Assembly: GCF_018070045.1 (NCBI RefSeq)
Contig: NZ_JAGPYK010000006.1
Span: 124,001-188,000, forward strand
Direction of reading: 5' to 3'
DNA length: 64,000 nucleotides
DNA from: Micromonospora sp. U21
Lineage (GTDB): Bacteria > Actinomycetota > Actinomycetes > Mycobacteriales > Micromonosporaceae
Notes under the pieces: model-generated
What the model was told of the DNA's origin: nothing
The model's input: only the letters and a program-made list of their open reading frames with translations
Database searches by the model: none
Made by a program: the position numbers and the translations under genes
Shown here: one piece after another, positions 62,238 to 64,000 of the stretch
How the letters are laid out: each line of letters starts with the position of its first letter
Position numbering within the stretch: position 1 is the first letter of the stretch

Positions 62238-63770
62238 ATGACCGTGGACCCACGCCGACCAGCGGATTGGTGCCGCCGGGTGGGTGATGCCCCGTTTGAA
62301 CCCCATCGGGACGGGAAGCCGGGCCGCGTGGTGAGCGAACGAGGCAAGGTGGGGCCGGTGCACAAGGTGCACAAGGGGCTCACGGCTGACGGTGCCGGTC
62401 TGTCCGGTGACCGGGTCGTGGCCGTGGGCAGTCCCGCCCGGGTGCTGGTCGCCGCCACCGCCCGGGCACTGCGTGGCGTGGACTGCGCCGACCTCGGGCA
62501 CGCCGGGCCGGTGTCGCGGTTCCCCGGCGCCCCGGAGCCGGTCCGTCGCGCCGCGGTCAGCCGGGCCGCCGGCCGGGTCGCGATCACCATGGCCCAGGTC
62601 GACGAGGTGGACGCGGCGCGGGTCGCCCGCTGGTTCGTCGACCAGTACCCCCGCCAGCGCTACCCCGGAGTGCTGATCGGCTCACCGCACGGCGCGGCGG
62701 CCCACCTCGCGGTGGCACTCGGGGTGCCGTGGCTGCCGGCCGGCTTCGACATGTCGGTGCACTGGACCGGCGGCGCGGTGGACCGCCCGGGGGCGGCGCT
62801 GGAGCACGGCGAGGCGCTCGCCGCCCGACTGCTCGTTGGAAACCCCGACGTGCACCTTCGCCAGGTGCACTGTCCTGCCAGCCGTGGCCCGCTGACCGGG
62901 GTGACAGTGTCGCTGGCCACCCGCTGGCGGACGCTGCCCGCGGCCTACACGCAGTTCCTCGCGGACCGGCTGACCACCGGGGCCCCGGTGCTGCTGGTCC
63001 CCGACGTGCGAACCTGGCCGGTGCTGGAGCGCGGCCCGGGGCACAGCTTCCAGGTCGGCTGCCCGGCCAGCGGACTGGATCCGGTGGACTTCCATCCGGA
63101 CAGCCACGCGCTGCGGCAGGTGCTGCGCTCCGTCGGCGGGGACGCCGCCCGGTGGGAGCCGCCGGAGATGTCCGTCCCCTCGGGCAGCGCCGAGCACGGC
63201 GTGGACTCGGGCTTCGAGCTGGCTGCGCGGGACTGGGCGGCCCGTCGGGGGCATCCGCTGCACCGGGTGCTGGTGCCTCGGCCGGCCGCGCTGAGCGCGG
63301 GGGTGGCCGACCTGTACCGGCACTGGCTGCGCGGTGCCGGCAAGACGGGTGACCGGTTGGTGGTGGAGTGCGGCCGCCTGCTCGATCCGTGGCAGGTGGT
63401 GCGCGCGGGGCTGGTGCCATACTGGTGCGAGAACGCCACCCGGCGCTGTGTCGACGAGGCCGAGTGGTGGCTGGCCGGCAGCGAGACGTTCAGCTCGGTG
63501 GACGTGCTGCCCGAGCCGCCCGGGGTGCGCTCGCCCGCCCTGGCCGGGCTGCCGCAGTGGCTGGCCGTGGCCGGGTTCGGCCGGCGCCGTCGGGCGTTGG
63601 ACCGGACCGCCGCCCGGGGCTACCCGGTCACCTCGGTGCCCACCCGCCGGGCCACCGAGGTGCTCCGCGCCCAGCCGTACGACCTGCCCACGCCGCCCCC
63701 GCTGGGGGCCGCCGAGGCGCTCTCCGTACTCCGGGACAGCGGCGGCCACCAGGGGTTGCTGGTCTCCTGA
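62238..63770 (+). CDS. Large protein of unknown function
   Basis: About 480 to 510 residues, soluble. RVLVAATARALRGVDCADLG, YPGVLIGSPHGAAAHLAVAL, LPAGFDMSVHWTGGAVDRPG and ARLLVGNPDVHLRQVHCPAS are well-formed strands and turns, and several His/Cys pairs may bind metal. No family recognised. Starts are uncertain: ATG at 62238 has no binding site, while GTG at 62328 or 62331 follows GGGAAG. It lies next to the CDGSH and iron-enzyme genes, in the same direction as the latter. Coding character is strong to the TGA at 63768. Confidence 0.75.
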   Translation: MTVDPRRPADWCRRVGDAPFEPHRDGKPGRVVSERGKVGPVHKVHKGLTADGAGLSGDRVVAVGSPARVLVAATARALRGVDCADLGHAGPVSRFPGAPEPVRRAAVSRAAGRVAITMAQVDEVDAARVARWFVDQYPRQRYPGVLIGSPHGAAAHLAVALGVPWLPAGFDMSVHWTGGAVDRPGAALEHGEALAARLLVGNPDVHLRQVHCPASRGPLTGVTVSLATRWRTLPAAYTQFLADRLTTGAPVLLVPDVRTWPVLERGPGHSFQVGCPASGLDPVDFHPDSHALRQVLRSVGGDAARWEPPEMSVPSGSAEHGVDSGFELAARDWAARRGHPLHRVLVPRPAALSAGVADLYRHWLRGAGKTGDRLVVECGRLLDPWQVVRAGLVPYWCENATRRCVDEAEWWLAGSETFSSVDVLPEPPGVRSPALAGLPQWLAVAGFGRRRRALDRTAARGYPVTSVPTRRATEVLRAQPYDLPTPPPLGAAEALSVLRDSGGHQGLLVS

Positions 63771-63992
63771 GGCGAGCACGCCGAAACATCCTCGCGAACC
63801 CGGGGTCCCGTGATTGAGTACCTACGGAGCGGGAACATCGCTGACTGCGACGACCTGATTGCGCTGCGCAGAGGCGTTGTCGCCCGCTGGCATCCCAGTC
63901 ACTGACCCACTTTTCCGGCCCGGTGCGTGGCTCGACCACGCGCACGACCGGTTTCCCGATCCGGGCGGGGGACCTTCCTGAGGGAGGCGCGG
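63771..63992. promoter_or_regulatory. Upstream region of the next gene
   Basis: The last 222 bases before the new gene hold no support for a protein-coding gene. AGGGAGG at 63981-63987 is the binding site for the ATG at 63993. Confidence 0.5.
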
Positions 63993-64000
63993 ATGTTCGG
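63993..64000 (+). CDS. Start of a gene cut by the window end
   Basis: ATG TTC GG after AGGGAGG at six bases. Only the first two codons are inside the window, so nothing can be said of the product. Confidence 0.45.

Overview
The window is chromosomal DNA of a very high-GC actinomycete. Codon use, frequent GTG starts, GGAGG-type ribosome binding sites and gene content (treX/treY/treZ, class S66 LD-carboxypeptidase, DUF2267, GlxA-type AraC regulators, a CBS-containing osmoprotectant ABC transporter) fit the Micromonosporaceae, most likely Micromonospora. This placement is inference from family content; no 16S gene or other marker is present.

Layout. (1) 1-11180: an OsmC-like protein and a soluble Ser/Thr kinase (minus), a two-component system, a decayed glycosyltransferase/GtrA locus, an arginase-family enzyme, a translationally coupled operon (49-aa peptide, methyltransferase, membrane sulfatase-like protein) and citrate synthase closed by a strong hairpin. 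(2) 11200-19923: a small secreted SH3-like protein bracketed by two copies of a long palindromic element, then glycogen/trehalose metabolism: a GT4 glycogen/maltosyl synthase divergent from the treX-treY-treZ operon. (3) 19948-21549: a complete 1.6-kb IS with inverted repeats and a CTAG target duplication, next to treZ. (4) 21600-43140: an accessory zone with an APH-type kinase, two XRE regulators, small membrane proteins, a TetR/NTF2 pair, a half-MFS protein and a four-gene osmoprotectant ABC operon. It is scattered with gene tails, a partial duplication, transposase relics and frameshifted genes. (5) 43148-57743: a GH43-like secreted enzyme, an ECF sigma factor with a membrane-anchored propeller partner, a saccharopine-reductase-like enzyme divergent from a GlxA regulator, an MFS exporter, a repeat-containing membrane protein, LD-carboxypeptidase, a glutamate-cysteine-ligase-like enzyme and an alpha/beta hydrolase. 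(6) 57865-64000: a Vms1/eRF1-like protein overlapping a TPP enzyme, then a heme-oxygenase-fold iron enzyme, a CDGSH protein overlapping it tail to tail, and a large protein I do not recognise. A new gene begins at the very end.

How genes work together. The GT4 enzyme and TreXYZ make, debranch and convert alpha-glucan to trehalose; together with the osmoprotectant ABC transporter this suggests strong osmotic-stress capacity. The most unusual part is the 25-43 kb zone. 3' ends of genes present elsewhere in the window (XRE regulator, DUF6518, DUF5990, the tail of the EcsC-like gene) and acetyltransferase tails recur as isolated fragments. This looks like repeated recombination and decay and is the main structural finding here. 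No tRNA, rRNA or convincing CRISPR array was seen.
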